NCBI GenBank assembly: GCA_910584605.1
Contig: CAJUAW010000154.1
Coordinates: 1-5,185 of the forward strand
Origin: an uncultured Oscillospiraceae bacterium
GTDB taxonomy: Bacteria; Bacillota_A; Clostridia; Oscillospirales; Oscillospiraceae
Length of the DNA: 5,185 nucleotides
Reading direction: 5' to 3'
How positions within the stretch are numbered: position 1 is the first letter of the stretch; every line of letters begins with the position of its first letter. A program made the position numbers and the translations under genes. The notes under the pieces were generated by a model. The model had not been told where the DNA came from. It did not search any database and saw only the letters and a list, made by a program, of their open reading frames with translations. Below are positions 4,997 to 5,185 of the stretch, piece by piece.

Positions 4997-5185
4997 TTAC
5001 ACCAGCTTGGCGCCGTTGACCTTGACGCCGGGGCCCATGGTGGAAGCCACGGTGCAGCTCCGGATATACTGGCCCTTGGCGGCGGCGGGCTTGGCCTTGA
5101 TGATGGCACCCATAAGGGCGGTGAAGTTCTCGCTCAGCTTCTCGGGGCCGAAGGACACCTTGCCGATGGGGCAGTGGATGATGTT
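4997..5185 (-). CDS. rplA: 50S ribosomal protein L1, C-terminal part
   Basis: The last 62 codons plus a TAA stop (4999-4997) are present; the gene enters from beyond the right edge. Read on the minus strand it gives NIIHCPIGKVSFG, then a segment with LSENFTALMGAIIKAKPAAAKG, and STMGPGVKVNGAKLV at the end. These are the conserved C-terminal signatures of bacterial L1, which forms the mobile L1 stalk on 23S rRNA at the ribosomal E site and, in well-studied bacteria, represses its own operon by binding the mRNA. The full protein is about 230 residues, so roughly three quarters lie outside. The GC-rich codon use fits a high-GC host. The gene is convergent with the MFS gene and closes with its own terminator; no rplJ follows it in this window. 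Confidence 0.96.
   Translation of the reverse strand, partial: NIIHCPIGKVSFGPEKLSENFTALMGAIIKAKPAAAKGQYIRSCTVASTMGPGVKVNGAKLV

Noticed and set aside
1..5185. Defence island, CRISPR array, transposon or phage attachment site
   Set aside because: No direct-repeat array, transposase, integrase, terminal inverted repeats or toxin-antitoxin signature seen on either strand.

Overview
The window looks like a piece of a draft or metagenomic assembly from a high-GC, gut-type member of the Clostridia, most likely Oscillospiraceae (Flavonifractor/Oscillibacter-like). This is an inference. It rests on GC-rich coding sequence combined with AT-rich sigma-A promoters, strong purine-rich Shine-Dalgarno sites, a Firmicutes-type DUF815 ATPase and the style of the L1 and Dus proteins. 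The first 49 bases are not genomic: they are an Illumina P5/TruSeq adapter left on the contig end. It truncates the first gene and would add a false peptide tail to it.

Layout. (1) 50-614, minus: 5' part of a tRNA-dihydrouridine synthase gene (dusB type), cut by the contig end. (2) 615-732: a compact divergent promoter region in which the two sigma-A promoters share almost the same -35 bases. (3) 733-2247, plus: a two-gene unit coding for a DUF815-type AAA+ ATPase and a 100-residue protein of unknown function. (4) 2302-2784, plus: a small predicted secreted or membrane-anchored protein of unknown function, possibly the third gene of that unit. (5) 2781-4802, plus: a TetR-family regulator and an MFS efflux permease. 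A strong promoter overlaps the end of the preceding gene, a perfect 21-bp palindromic operator sits on the tetR start site, a hairpin terminator lies between the two genes, and a second related operator lies in front of the permease. (6) 4803-4996: a 194-bp non-coding gap holding the terminator of the convergent ribosomal gene. (7) 4997-5185, minus: the last 62 codons of rplA (ribosomal protein L1), running off the window.

Working together: the tetR-MFS pair reads as a self-contained, ligand-induced efflux module inserted between housekeeping genes (dus and rplA). The repressor would shut off itself and the pump until a ligand binds. The ATPase and its small neighbour form a separate unit, whose transcription should compete with that of dusB because polymerase cannot occupy both overlapping promoters at once. 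I found no CRISPR array, transposon, tRNA, rRNA or clear novel defence system. The least understood parts are the two hypothetical proteins next to the ATPase.
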